NCBI RefSeq assembly: GCF_039908635.1
Contig: NZ_CP150918.1
Location: 4,604,001 to 4,668,000 of the forward strand
DNA: 64,000 nucleotides
Source of the DNA: Pseudomonas purpurea
Lineage (GTDB): Bacteria; Pseudomonadota; Gammaproteobacteria; Pseudomonadales; Pseudomonadaceae
Direction: 5' to 3'
Both the position numbers and the translations under genes were made by a program. Numbering within the stretch: position 1 is the stretch's first letter; every line of letters starts with the position of its first letter. Below, piece after piece: positions 9,101 to 17,362 of this stretch. The notes under the pieces were generated by a model. It did not search any database, was not told the DNA's origin, and saw only the letters and a program-made list of their open reading frames with translations.

Positions 9101-9200
9101 GCGCGGGATACCTTCGGGTATGCCGGGTTCCTAGAGTCCCGGTCGGTCAACCCGCGTACAGTTGCCACCCTATTTCGTTTGACCGCGGACGGTGGCAGCT
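9101..9200 (+). ncRNA. Candidate structured 5' leader RNA (three-way junction plus hairpin)
   Basis: CGCGGG (9102-9107) pairs with CCCGCG (9151-9156) and encloses two hairpins: ATACC-TTCG-GGTAT (9108-9121, a UUCG tetraloop) and CCGGG/CCCGG (9123-9127 with 9138-9142). A second domain follows, AGTTGCCACC (9160-9169) with GGTGGCAGCT (9191-9200): ten pairs including one G-U, and a 21-base loop. The structure ends 10 bases before the GGGAG Shine-Dalgarno at 9211. All pairings are read directly; folding energy and conservation were not computed. I recall similar sequence before related DUF3077/DUF6124 genes in other pseudomonads but cannot verify it. Confidence 0.5.
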
Positions 9201-9222
9201 CCACTACTCTGGGAGCTTCATC

Positions 9223-9594
9223 ATGCACAAAGTCACTCCAAATCCGCCTGAAACCCCAAACACTTCCCCCTACGCGTCCAACGACTCCAAAAAACTCCAC
9301 GACGCCGCCGAGCGTGCGCTGGACCACCACCTGAAACCGCCGTTCGCCCAAGCCAACCTGCCCGACAAACGTCCCTCCAACGTCTTCGCAGTCATCCCCG
9401 ATCTGGATAACGAAACCTTGCTGGCCCACGCCTCGGAAACCCTGGCATCGTTGAATGTGATGGCCAGTGACTTGGCGTTCGAACTTGAAGGCACGCGTCG
9501 GCATGTAGCGTTGGCGATTCAGCAGATGATCTCGTTAGGGCAACTGTTGGTGGACCAGGCGCTGGATAATTTTGATCAGCCAGAACCGCTGTAA
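9223..9594 (+). CDS. DUF3077/DUF6124-type small protein
   Basis: The 123-residue protein matches my memory of a family found almost only in fluorescent pseudomonads (named DUF3077, later DUF6124). The first 60 residues are rich in Pro, Asn and Thr and look disordered. The second half, from DLDNETLLAHASETLASLNVM to LGQLLVDQALDNF, is amphipathic and helical. No catalytic residues or signal peptide are visible. Start ATG at 9223 has GGGAG seven bases upstream (9211-9215). The gene lies directly behind a strongly structured leader, which suggests post-transcriptional control. Function unknown. Confidence 0.75.
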   Translation: MHKVTPNPPETPNTSPYASNDSKKLHDAAERALDHHLKPPFAQANLPDKRPSNVFAVIPDLDNETLLAHASETLASLNVMASDLAFELEGTRRHVALAIQQMISLGQLLVDQALDNFDQPEPL

Positions 9595-9725
9595 AAGCCC
9601 ACGTTGAGTGTTCATCCCTTGATCGTTCCCACACTCCACTGCGCGGGAGCGATCAATTTCAATGCCAGTGCTGAAACAAACCTGATTACACTTCGCCCTC
9701 CTGCGTTCAAGGCATCGGCGCCCAT

Positions 9726-10064
9726 ATGATCGACCTCGGTTACCTCCACGGCACAGTCACGTTCAATGACCTGTCGACCCTCGACAATGTCGACGTGCAG
9801 GATCAGCTCGACGCCTTGAAAGAAGACCTGCTTCAGGTCCAGTACCCGCAAAACCTGCTGATCGACGTCGGCTGGTATCCCGAGTTCTGTGCCGACGGCG
9901 CGTTCCGGGTCTACGTCATCCAGCATGAGCAATGGCACAGTCCCTGCGCGCAGATCCACGCAAACTCCCTGCAAACGCTTGAACAGGGCTTGCGAGAAGC
10001 TCAGGCAACGGTCGAACGAATCATCGGCAACGCCGATCACGGAACACCCCCATGGACACCTTGA
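9726..10064 (+). CDS. Orphan protein, possibly immunity-like
   Basis: I do not recognise this 112-residue acidic protein. It begins MIDLGYLHGTVTFND, has a repeated D-x-V-D-x-Q-D-Q-L-D segment, an alpha/beta-looking middle (NLLIDVGWYPEF, FRVYVIQHEQW) and a C-terminal helix. There is no signal peptide or membrane segment. Its last 13 bases overlap the next gene, so the two are probably translated together. Small acidic soluble proteins in overlapping pairs are common among polymorphic-toxin immunity genes, but no toxin gene is adjacent. The 131 bases before it hold no clear promoter. Confidence 0.6.
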   Translation: MIDLGYLHGTVTFNDLSTLDNVDVQDQLDALKEDLLQVQYPQNLLIDVGWYPEFCADGAFRVYVIQHEQWHSPCAQIHANSLQTLEQGLREAQATVERIIGNADHGTPPWTP

Positions 10065-10453
10065 ACGCCTGGATCGGCGACCGCGAGAACAGCCCCTGGA
10101 ACGAATACCACTGCGAGCACGTGGCAAAAGGCGTCCTGGCCGGGTTCAGCGCAGCGCAATGGGAACAACTGCGCGAGCGCATCACGAGCCAGCCGCAGCA
10201 CTGGCAAGCACGCTGCGCCGAGGTGCTGGGGGCGGAACGTTCCGCCAATGCCATCGAGTTGCTCAAAGGCCTGCTGCTGGCCTCGCCTTACCTCAACGTT
10301 CGAGCATCCGCCGCCTGCGAACTGGAATGGGCTGATGCGCCCATCGAAGCGATGTACGCCGCCAGCATCCAGGACGTTTTGCAGCACCTGCCCCACGACG
10401 CAATAGAGCCCGAACTGCCGAGCCTGCTGGCCAGGGCCGAGTCCGGCCAGTAG
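10052..10453 (+). CDS. Orphan helical (HEAT-like) protein, partner of the preceding gene
   Basis: The 133-residue product looks all-helical. Segments WQARCAEVLGAERSANAIELLKGLL and NVRASAACELEW resemble HEAT-type repeats seen in some immunity proteins. No signal peptide, no metal or catalytic motif. The ATG at 10052 lies inside the end of the upstream gene in a different frame. The pair has no recognisable neighbour in the same direction before the Lon-type gene 123 bases downstream. Function not inferred. Confidence 0.6.
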   Translation: MDTLNAWIGDRENSPWNEYHCEHVAKGVLAGFSAAQWEQLRERITSQPQHWQARCAEVLGAERSANAIELLKGLLLASPYLNVRASAACELEWADAPIEAMYAASIQDVLQHLPHDAIEPELPSLLARAESGQ

Positions 10454-10576
10454 CGGTTCAGGCACCTGTCCCCGACCTGAACACCGCCCATGAAATACCC
10501 GCTAACAACAGCTGCCCATTGAAACCACCCCGCACCTGCCCCATCTAACTTCCATACCCCATTGCGCAGGTGCCCC

Positions 10577-12998
10577 ATGAGCGACCAGCAAGCATTCCCC
10601 GAAAACCCGAGCGACTACGCCGACCCCGAAAACGCCGAACACCTCACCTCAGAAGGCAAAGGCCTGGCCCTGCCGGGACAGAACCTGCCGGACAAGGTCT
10701 ACGTCATCCCGATTCACAATCGGCCGTTCTTCCCGGCGCAAGTGTTGCCGGTGATCGTCAACGAAGAACCCTGGGCCGAAACCCTGGAGCTGGTGAGCAA
10801 GTCCGACCACCACGCCCTTGCCCTGTTTTTCATGGACACGCCCCCGGAAGATCCACGGCATTTCGACACCTCTGCCCTGCCGCTCTACGGCACCCTGGTG
10901 AAGGTGCATCACGCCAGCCGCGAAAACGGCAAGCTGCAATTCGTCGCCCAGGGCCTGACCCGCGTGCGCATCCGCACCTGGCTCAAACACCATCGCCCGC
11001 CGTACCTGGTGGAAGTCGAATACCCGCACCAGCCGAGCGAGCCGACCGACGAGGTCAAGGCCTACGGCATGGCGCTGATCAACGCGATCAAGGAACTGCT
11101 GCCGCTCAACCCGCTGTACAGCGAAGAGCTGAAAAACTACCTCAACCGCTTCAGCCCCAACGACCCGTCGCCGCTGACCGACTTCGCTGCCGCCCTGACT
11201 TCCGCTACCGGTAGCGAGCTGCAAGAAGTGCTCGACTGCGTGCCCATGCTCAAGCGCATGGAGAAAGTCCTGCCGATGCTGCGCAAGGAAGTCGAAGTCG
11301 CACGTTTGCAGAAAGAAATCTCCGCCGAAGTGAACCGCAAGATCGGCGAGCACCAGCGCGAGTTTTTCCTCAAGGAACAGCTCAAGGTCATCCAGCAGGA
11401 GCTGGGGCCTGACCAAGGACGACCGCAGTGCCGACCTCGAACAGTTCGAGCAGCGGCTGGTGGGCAAGGTCTTGCCACCGCAGGCGCAAAAACGCGTCGA
11501 AGAAGAAATGAACAAACTGTCGATCCTCGAAACCGGTTCGCCGGAGTACGCGGTCACCCGCAACTACCTGGAATGGGCCACCGCAGTACCGTGGGGTGTT
11601 TATGGCGAGGACAAACTCGACCTCAAACACGCACGCAAAGTGCTCGACAAGCACCATGCCGGGCTCGATGACATCAAGGACCGGATCCTCGAATTCCTCG
11701 CGGTCGGGGCCTACAAAGGTGAAATCTCCGGTTCCATCGTGTTGCTGGTAGGGCCGCCAGGCGTGGGCAAGACCAGCGTCGGCAAATCCATTGCCGAATC
11801 GCTGGGCCGGCCGTTCTATCGCTTCAGCGTTGGTGGCATGCGCGACGAAGCCGAGATCAAGGGCCACCGCCGCACGTACATCGGCGCACTGCCGGGCAAA
11901 CTCGTCCAGGCGTTGAAAGACGTTGAAGTGATGAACCCGGTGATCATGCTCGACGAGATCGACAAGATGGGCCAAAGCTACCAGGGCGACCCGGCCTCGG
12001 CACTGCTGGAAACCCTGGACCCGGAACAGAACGTCGAATTCCTCGACCATTACCTGGACCTGCGCCTGGACCTGTCCAAAGTGCTGTTCGTCTGCACCGC
12101 CAACACCCTGGACTCGATCCCCGGCCCGTTGCTCGACCGGATGGAAGTGATTCGCCTGTCGGGCTACATCACCGAAGAAAAAGTCGCCATCGCCAAGCGG
12201 CACCTGTGGCCCAAACAGCTTGAGAAAGCCGGGGTGTCCAAAACCAGCCTGAGCATCAGCGACAGCGCGCTCAAAGCCTTGATCGACGGCTATGCCCGCG
12301 AAGCCGGTGTGCGCCAGTTGGAAAAACAACTGGGCAAACTGGTGCGCAAAGCCGTAGTGAAACTGATCGACGAACCCACCGCGGTGATCAAACTCGTCCC
12401 CAAAGACCTTGAAGCCTCCCTCGGCATGCCGGTGTTCCGCAACGAACAGGTGTTGTCCGGCACCGGGGTCATCACCGGCCTTGCGTGGACCAGCATGGGC
12501 GGCGCGACCTTGCCGATCGAAGCCACCCGCATTCACACCCTCAACCGTGGCTTCAAGCTCACCGGGCAACTGGGTGATGTGATGAAGGAGTCCGCCGAGA
12601 TTGCCTACAGCTACGTCAGCTCGCACCTCAAGCAGTTCGGTGGCGACGCGAAGTTCTTCGACGAAGCCTTCATCCACCTGCACGTGCCTGAAGGTGCCAC
12701 CCCGAAAGACGGCCCGAGCGCTGGCGTGACCATGGCCAGCGCCCTGCTCTCGCTGGCACGCAACCAGCCACCGAAAAAAGGCGTGGCCATGACCGGTGAA
12801 CTGACCCTGACCGGGCATGTACTGCCGATTGGCGGCGTGCGCGAGAAGGTGATTGCGGCGCGGCGCCAGAAGATCTTCGAGCTGATCTTGCCGGAGCCTA
12901 ACCGGGGCAGCTTCGAGGAACTGCCGGACTACCTGAAGGAAGGGATTACCGTGCACTTTGCCAAGCGGTTTGCGGATGTGGCGAAGGTGTTGTTCTAA
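10577..12998 (+). pseudogene. lon: ATP-dependent Lon-type protease, frameshifted
   Basis: Lon proteases unfold and degrade proteins with a AAA+ domain and a Ser-Lys peptidase domain. The N-terminal LON substrate domain covers about residues 40-240 (KVYVIPIHNRPFFPAQVLPV). In the second part the Walker A GPPGVGKTS, Walker B VIMLDEIDKM and catalytic Ser in KDGPSAGVTM are intact, as is the KVIAARR lysine region. The frame breaks at 11404-11407: CTGGGGCCTGACC has one G too many compared with CTGGGCCTGACC, which would read E-L-G-L-T-K-D-D-R. Removing it gives 806 residues. Pseudomonads carry more than one Lon-type gene; this one is not next to clpX, so it is probably the accessory copy. An AGG at 10568-10570 precedes the ATG. 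The frameshift may be a sequencing error. Confidence 0.88.
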
Positions 12999-13017
12999 GC
13001 CGGCAAACCCAACACTA

Positions 13018-13045
13018 AGCGACCCGACCTTTGTCGGGTCGCTCT
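13018..13045 (+). terminator. Hairpin terminator after the Lon-type gene
   Basis: AGCGACCCGAC (13018-13028) pairs with GTCGGGTCGCT (13033-13043) around a CTTT loop, 20 bases after the stop. The stem is very stable though the T tract is poor. Confidence 0.7.
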
Positions 13046-13158
13046 GCTTGTATTGAACGACAGCGCATCACGTGAACCACTTGAGCACTAGCGTAATTAC
13101 AAAACTTCACCGCTGATCATCTAAAAACTTAACTTCTAAGCGCGAATAGTTTTAAACA

Positions 13159-13204
13159 ACTGTTAGAACTAACAGTATCACACCCGCCACCCCCTCATTA
13201 TATT
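13159..13204 (+). promoter_or_regulatory. Palindromic operator-like site and promoter of the 13244 gene
   Basis: ACTGTTAGAACTAACAGT (13159-13176) is a perfect 8-base dyad around AA. A -10-like TATATT follows at 13199-13204, which places the dyad next to the -35 position. The context is AT-rich. A repressor or activator site is plausible; the regulator is unknown. Confidence 0.4.
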
Positions 13205-13243
13205 AGTTCTTCATTTAGCGCTTAATGATTAGGGAGCATCTTC

Positions 13244-13636
13244 ATGTCGACCAATAAACCTGCACAGGAAACAAAATCAACAGGTTATTTCAAAGCAAGC
13301 CAGTACGGCAAAGAGTTATTTAACATCACCATCGTTGTTGCGCAAAACCATCAAGGCACTCTATTGCTTGAGGGCATTGACTTTACTCATCAAAACGCTT
13401 GTTCGGTGTGGATCAATCCATCCACTCCGAGTGGTGAACAGGCATTTGTGCCAGACACAGGCACTCGGGTTATTTTAATTACGCCGACGGGTGACCATTC
13501 CGCTTTCTCCGGAACCTTCAATGCCCAATTGGATAACCTGAATGAAAAATACAAAATGAGGTTTAAATTAAATTTCCACGGTAATAATCCCGATATCGAA
13601 GGTGAGCTTGACATTACTGGACTAAACCCTACTTAA
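13244..13636 (+). CDS. AT-rich orphan, beta-strand-rich protein
   Basis: The 130-residue product is unknown to me. It alternates short hydrophobic and polar stretches typical of a beta-sandwich (ELFNITIVVAQNHQGTLLLEG, GTRVILITPTGDH, YKMRFKLNFHGNNPDIEGEL) and has no signal peptide or membrane helix. An AGGGAG precedes the ATG at 13244. Gene and upstream DNA are clearly more AT-rich than their neighbours (codons such as TTA, AAA and ATT are frequent), suggesting horizontal acquisition. It stands alone between the Lon-type gene and the chagasin-like gene, with an inverted repeat downstream at 13658-13700. Confidence 0.7.
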   Translation: MSTNKPAQETKSTGYFKASQYGKELFNITIVVAQNHQGTLLLEGIDFTHQNACSVWINPSTPSGEQAFVPDTGTRVILITPTGDHSAFSGTFNAQLDNLNEKYKMRFKLNFHGNNPDIEGELDITGLNPT

Positions 13637-13657
13637 CTTCTACTTTTTCACCCTTAC

Positions 13658-13700
13658 ACCAGAGCCCGATGCCCTGAAAATTCTTCAATCCGGCTCTGGT
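13658..13700. terminator. Inverted repeat between the orphan and the chagasin-like gene
   Basis: ACCAGAGCC (13658-13666) and GGCTCTGGT (13692-13700) form a 9-base stem with a 25-base loop. It has no T tract after it, so it may be a weak or Rho-dependent stop, or a processing site. Confidence 0.35.
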
Positions 13701-13762
13701 CACAATTTGTTTCATCTTCGGTTATGCTCGCCGTTCGTCGTGAAACCGGAGCGCTTGACCCT

Positions 13763-14155
13763 ATGTCCCCCATCCGCCTGCTGTTACCCCTGAGCCTCGC
13801 CCTGCTGGCCGCCTGCGCCAGTTCGCCGAAACAGAACGTCACAGTGGAGGCGCAGGACGAATGCCCGGTCACACTCACCGCCGGTCAAAACCTGATCCTG
13901 ACCCTGCCGAGCAACCCGACCACGGGTTATCGCTGGGCCATCCAGGATTCGGCCGGTGGCGTGCTGCACGCGATCAGCCCTGAGGTTTACACCAACCCGC
14001 AGAACACCGGGCTGGTGGGCAGTGGCGGGCAATCGACCTGGCGCTTCCAGGCCTTCGCCGCCGGCTCCGGGCGTTTGCGCCTGACCTCTCAACAGCCGTG
14101 GGAACCGGAAGTAGAGCCCGCGCAAACCTTCGACTGTGCAATTACGGTGAACTGA
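13763..14155 (+). CDS. Chagasin-type (I42) cysteine protease inhibitor lipoprotein
   Basis: The protein begins with a lipoprotein signal peptide (hydrophobic residues 6-17, lipobox LLAAC with Cys18), so it should be lipid-anchored after export. The 112-residue mature part carries the chagasin inhibitor loops: NPTTGYRW (loop L2), GSGGQSTWRF (L4) and a PWEP segment in place of the usual RPW (L6). Chagasin-family proteins block papain-like cysteine proteases. The ATG at 13763 is used because an upstream in-frame ATG at 13724 would precede the signal peptide by 13 residues. It is followed after two bases by a membrane-protein gene, so the two are likely co-transcribed. Target protease unknown. 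Confidence 0.8.
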   Translation: MSPIRLLLPLSLALLAACASSPKQNVTVEAQDECPVTLTAGQNLILTLPSNPTTGYRWAIQDSAGGVLHAISPEVYTNPQNTGLVGSGGQSTWRFQAFAAGSGRLRLTSQQPWEPEVEPAQTFDCAITVN

Positions 14156-14157
14156 TC

Positions 14158-14793
14158 ATGGGCTGGCTGATTCTGGCGCTGATGGGCGCGGTGACCTTTC
14201 TCTACGGGACGAGCGTTCATGCCGACTTGCTCTGTTTGCTGGTCAAACCGCTGCCGGTGCTGGCGCTGCTCGGCTGGCTGCACGATGCACCGCCCACCGA
14301 GTACCGTCGCTGGATCAGCCTGGGCCTGATGTTTTCTCTGGTGGGCGACGTGCTGCTGGCGATGCCCATGGACTTGTTCGTGTTTGGCCTCGGGGCGTTT
14401 CTGGTGGCCCACCTGCTGTACGTGAAAGCCTATGTGAGCGACTGTCGTCGCTGGGCGCTGTTGCCGCTGCTGATCGCGCTGGCGGCCGGCGCCGTGTTGC
14501 TGTGGGTGCTGACGTCCAAAGGCCTGGGCCCCTTGCTGATACCGGTGATCGTTTATGGCCTGACCATCAGCGCCATGCTCTGGCGGGCGCTGGCACGGCT
14601 CGGCACCGACGTGCCCAGGCGCTCGGCCTGGCTCGCGGCGGCGGGTGCGCTGGCGTTTGTGTTTTCGGACAGCGTGATCGGCATCAGCCGTTTTGTAGAG
14701 CCGTTTGCCGCCGCGCCGTACCTGATCATCCTCAGTTACTGGCTGGGGCAATGGGGGATCACGGCGTCGGCGTTCCACCCAAAACCGCGCTGA
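14158..14793 (+). CDS. YhhN/TMEM86-family membrane protein (lysoplasmalogenase-like)
   Basis: The 211-residue protein is almost wholly hydrophobic, with about seven or eight predicted membrane helices. It has family-type segments DAPPTEYRRWISLGLMFSLVGDVLL and FVFSDSVIGISRF: Asp residues in two S-x-x-G-D / S-D-S-x-I motifs correspond to the conserved acidic pair of the YhhN family. TMEM86 relatives hydrolyse the vinyl-ether bond of lysoplasmalogens; bacterial roles are less clear. Start ATG 14158 lies two bases after the preceding stop. A REPIN starts six bases after the stop codon. Confidence 0.75.
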   Translation: MGWLILALMGAVTFLYGTSVHADLLCLLVKPLPVLALLGWLHDAPPTEYRRWISLGLMFSLVGDVLLAMPMDLFVFGLGAFLVAHLLYVKAYVSDCRRWALLPLLIALAAGAVLLWVLTSKGLGPLLIPVIVYGLTISAMLWRALARLGTDVPRRSAWLAAAGALAFVFSDSVIGISRFVEPFAAAPYLIILSYWLGQWGITASAFHPKPR

Positions 14794-14798
14794 ACTCC

Positions 14799-14928
14799 GT
14801 GGCGAGGGCGCTTGCTCCCGCTGGGCTGCGAAGCGGCCCCAACCCCAGCCCCGCATTCTTCCCGTCCAAATGCGTTCACCGGGAGACGACTGCTACGCAG
14901 CCGAGCGGGAGCAAGCGCCCTCGCCACA
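14799..14928. repeat. REPIN, GTGGCGAGGG family
   Basis: Left REP GTGGCGAGGGCGCTTGCTCC and inverted right REP ending CAAGCGCCCTCGCCAC enclose about 90 bases of spacer. It lies between the YhhN-type gene and cmoA. Confidence 0.9.
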
Positions 14929-15030
14929 ATGGATTGTCATGGTCCGCAGCGGTTTATCAGACAACCCGCGCATCCCCTCGCCAACTTGGCTAAAATGCCG
15001 GCCTTTTCCACCTCCACCGCTGGAACCGCC

Positions 15031-15774
15031 GTGAGCAAAGAACCCGATCGCCTTTTCGCCCAACCCCTGGCCCAGGTGCCTGACTTCGCCTTTAACGAGG
15101 ACGTGGTGCGGGTGTTCCCGGACATGATCAAGCGCTCGGTGCCCGGTTACCCGACCATTGTCGAAAACCTCGGCGTGCTCGCGGCGCAATTCGCCCAACC
15201 GGGCAGCGTGCTCTACGACCTCGGTTCGTCCCTTGGCGCGGTGACTCAGGCCTTGCGCCGTCACGTGCGCACCGACGGTTGCCGGGTGATCGCGGTGGAT
15301 AACTCGGCGGCGATGGTCGAGCGCTGCCGCGAATACCTCAACGCTCAGGACTCGATGTTCCAGGAGTTGCTGCCGGTTGAAGTGATCGAAGGCGACATCC
15401 TTGCGCTGGAGTTCAAGCCGGCGTCGGTGGTGGCGTTGAACTTCACCCTGCAATTCATCGCCCCGGACCAGCGCACTGCACTGCTGAGCCGCATCCGCCA
15501 GTCGCTGTTGCCGGGCGGCGCGCTGATCCTCTCGGAAAAACTGCGATTTGAAGACAGCGAGGAGCACGCCCTGCTCACCGACCTGCACATCGCCTTCAAA
15601 CGCGCCAACGGCTACAGCGAACTGGAAATAGCCCAGAAGCGCAGCGCCATCGAAAACGTCATGAAGCCCGACAGCCTCCAAGAACACCGCGAACGCCTGC
15701 TGGCGGCCGGGTTCTCGAAAGTCGTGCCGTGGTTCCAGTGTCTTAACTTTGCCTCGTTGATTGCCTTGCCATGA
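15031..15774 (+). CDS. cmoA: Carboxy-S-adenosyl-L-methionine synthase CmoA
   Basis: CmoA makes carboxy-SAM from SAM and prephenate for the cmo5U34 modification of tRNA. The 247-residue product, counted from GTG 15031, matches the usual length and start ([14 protein letters not shown]). The SAM-binding motif is [12 protein letters not shown] near residue 61, followed by [14 protein letters not shown]. An upstream ATG at 14995 would add 12 residues but overlaps a good -10 (TAAAAT, 14990-14995), so I prefer the GTG. The stop overlaps the start of cmoB by four bases (ATGA). Confidence 0.93.
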   Translation: MSKEPDRLFAQPLAQVPDFAFNEDVVRVFPDMIKRSVPGYPTIVENLGVLAAQFAQPGSVLYDLGSSLGAVTQALRRHVRTDGCRVIAVDNSAAMVERCREYLNAQDSMFQELLPVEVIEGDILALEFKPASVVALNFTLQFIAPDQRTALLSRIRQSLLPGGALILSEKLRFEDSEEHALLTDLHIAFKRANGYSELEIAQKRSAIENVMKPDSLQEHRERLLAAGFSKVVPWFQCLNFASLIALP

Positions 15775-16727
15775 TTGATCTGTCTCCCCTCGCCCGCCGT
15801 CTGGCCGGCACACCGCTGGCCGACTGGGCCAACACCCTGCAAGCGCAACTCGATGCAAAAATGGAAAAGGGTCATGGCGACCTGGAGCGCTGGCAGAGTG
15901 CGCTGGACGCGTTGCCGAAGATCCAGCCGAGTGAAGTCGATTTGCTGAACGGCTTGACCCTGGACACTGACTGCGACGATGAAACCCGCGCCCAAATGCG
16001 CACCGCGTTGATGGGTTTGTCACCATGGCGCAAAGGGCCGTTCGACCTGTTTGGCGTGCACGTCGACACTGAATGGCGCTCGGACTGGAAGTGGTCGCGG
16101 GTCGCCCCGCACCTTGACCTCAAAGGCAAGCGCATCCTCGATGTCGGCTGCGGCAACGGCTATTACATGTGGCGCATGCTCGGTGCCGGCGCCGACAGCG
16201 TGATTGGCGTCGACCCGAACTGGCTGTTCTTCTGCCAATTCCAGGCAGTGCAGCGTTACCTGTCCGAGCCATCCGCGTGGCACCTGCCGTTTCCCTTCGA
16301 AGACCTGCCGCCGAACCTGGAAGGCTTCGACACCGTGTTTTCCATGGGCGTGTTCTACCACCGCCGCTCGCCGATCGAGCATTTGCTGGCGCTGAAGGAT
16401 TGCCTGGTCAAGGGCGGTGAGCTGGTGCTGGAAACCCTGGTGGTCGAAGGCGACGAGCAGCAAGTGCTGATGCCCGAGGACCGCTACGCGCAGATGCGTA
16501 ATGTGTGGTTCCTGCCGTCGGTGCCGGCGCTGATGCTCTGGCTGCGCCGCGCCGGGTTCAGCGATGTGCGCTGCGTGGATGTCAGCATGACCACGGTGCA
16601 AGAACAGCGCGGGACCGAGTGGATGAAGTATCAGTCCCTGAGCGACTTCCTCGACCCGGATGATCACAGCAAGACCATTGAAGGACTGCCGGCACCGATG
16701 CGCGCCGTGATCGTCGCCAGGAAATAA
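15771..16727 (+). CDS. cmoB: tRNA U34 carboxymethyltransferase CmoB
   Basis: CmoB transfers the carboxymethyl group of carboxy-SAM to 5-hydroxyuridine at the tRNA wobble position. The 318-residue protein has the family N-terminal extension (about residues 1-110), a Rossmann fold with [16 protein letters not shown] near residue 122, and the [14 protein letters not shown] segment. Start overlaps the cmoA stop, the standard arrangement. No anomaly seen. Confidence 0.94.
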   Translation: MIDLSPLARRLAGTPLADWANTLQAQLDAKMEKGHGDLERWQSALDALPKIQPSEVDLLNGLTLDTDCDDETRAQMRTALMGLSPWRKGPFDLFGVHVDTEWRSDWKWSRVAPHLDLKGKRILDVGCGNGYYMWRMLGAGADSVIGVDPNWLFFCQFQAVQRYLSEPSAWHLPFPFEDLPPNLEGFDTVFSMGVFYHRRSPIEHLLALKDCLVKGGELVLETLVVEGDEQQVLMPEDRYAQMRNVWFLPSVPALMLWLRRAGFSDVRCVDVSMTTVQEQRGTEWMKYQSLSDFLDPDDHSKTIEGLPAPMRAVIVARK

Positions 16728-16756
16728 CGCCCGATCCCCTGCCAATAGAGATCCCC

Positions 16757-16846
16757 TGTGGGAGCGAGCTTGCTCGCGATAGCGGACTGTCATTCAACAT
16801 CATTGTTGACTGTAAGGCCCTCATCGCGAGCAAGCTCGCTCCCACA
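16757..16846. repeat. REPIN, TGTGGGAGCGAG family
   Basis: TGTGGGAGCGAGCTTGCTCG and its inverted copy ending CGAGCAAGCTCGCTCCCACA face each other across about 48 bases. It sits between the convergent cmoB and tadA genes. Confidence 0.9.
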
Positions 16847-16864
16847 ATTGATTTGCGTCGTGTC

Positions 16865-17362
16865 TCAGATCGCAGGTTTGGCCCGTCGCGCCTTGAAAAA
16901 TTCGCTCAGCACCGTGCCGCACTCGTCCGCCAGCACCCCACCTTCAAACAGCACCCGATGGTTGAGAAAGCCCTGGGTGAAGAACTGTCCCTGGCTTTGC
17001 ACGATCCCGGCTTTAGGCTCCAGCGCCCCGTAGACCACCCGGGCAATGCGCGAGTGCACGATCAACCCGGCGCACATGCTGCACGGCTCCAGCGTGACGT
17101 ACAGCGTGCTGCCTGGCAGGCGATAGTTGCTGGCTGCCTGCGCAGCGGCGCGGATCGCGACCATTTCGGCGTGGGCGCTGGGGTCGCTGCCGCTGATCGG
17201 GCAATTGAAGCCGCGCCCGATGATTTCCCCGTCCTGCACCAGCACCGCGCCTACCGGCACTTCGCCGAGGGCGGCACCTTGTGCGGCCAGGGCCAGGGCT
17301 TCGCGCATGAAATGCTGATCGCGGCTGCGGTCGATGATCTGCGCGGGGCGAATCTGACGCAT
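16865..17362 (-). CDS. tadA: tRNA-specific adenosine deaminase TadA
   Basis: TadA converts A34 to inosine in tRNA-Arg(ACG). The 165-residue protein has the zinc deaminase motifs HAE (His64, Glu66) and PCSMC (Cys94, Cys97), and the tRNA-contacting C-terminal region. ATG 17362 overlaps the multicopper oxidase stop as TGATG, implying translational coupling. In Pseudomonas putida a gene called cumB follows cumA in the same way. Confidence 0.92.
   Translation of the reverse strand: MRQIRPAQIIDRSRDQHFMREALALAAQGAALGEVPVGAVLVQDGEIIGRGFNCPISGSDPSAHAEMVAIRAAAQAASNYRLPGSTLYVTLEPCSMCAGLIVHSRIARVVYGALEPKAGIVQSQGQFFTQGFLNHRVLFEGGVLADECGTVLSEFFKARRAKPAI

Noticed and set aside
9071..9334. An 87-codon frame overlapping the structured leader and the 9223 gene
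   Set aside because: Its codons are explained by the leader stems and by the shadow of the downstream gene; no ribosome binding site (it starts right after a T run).
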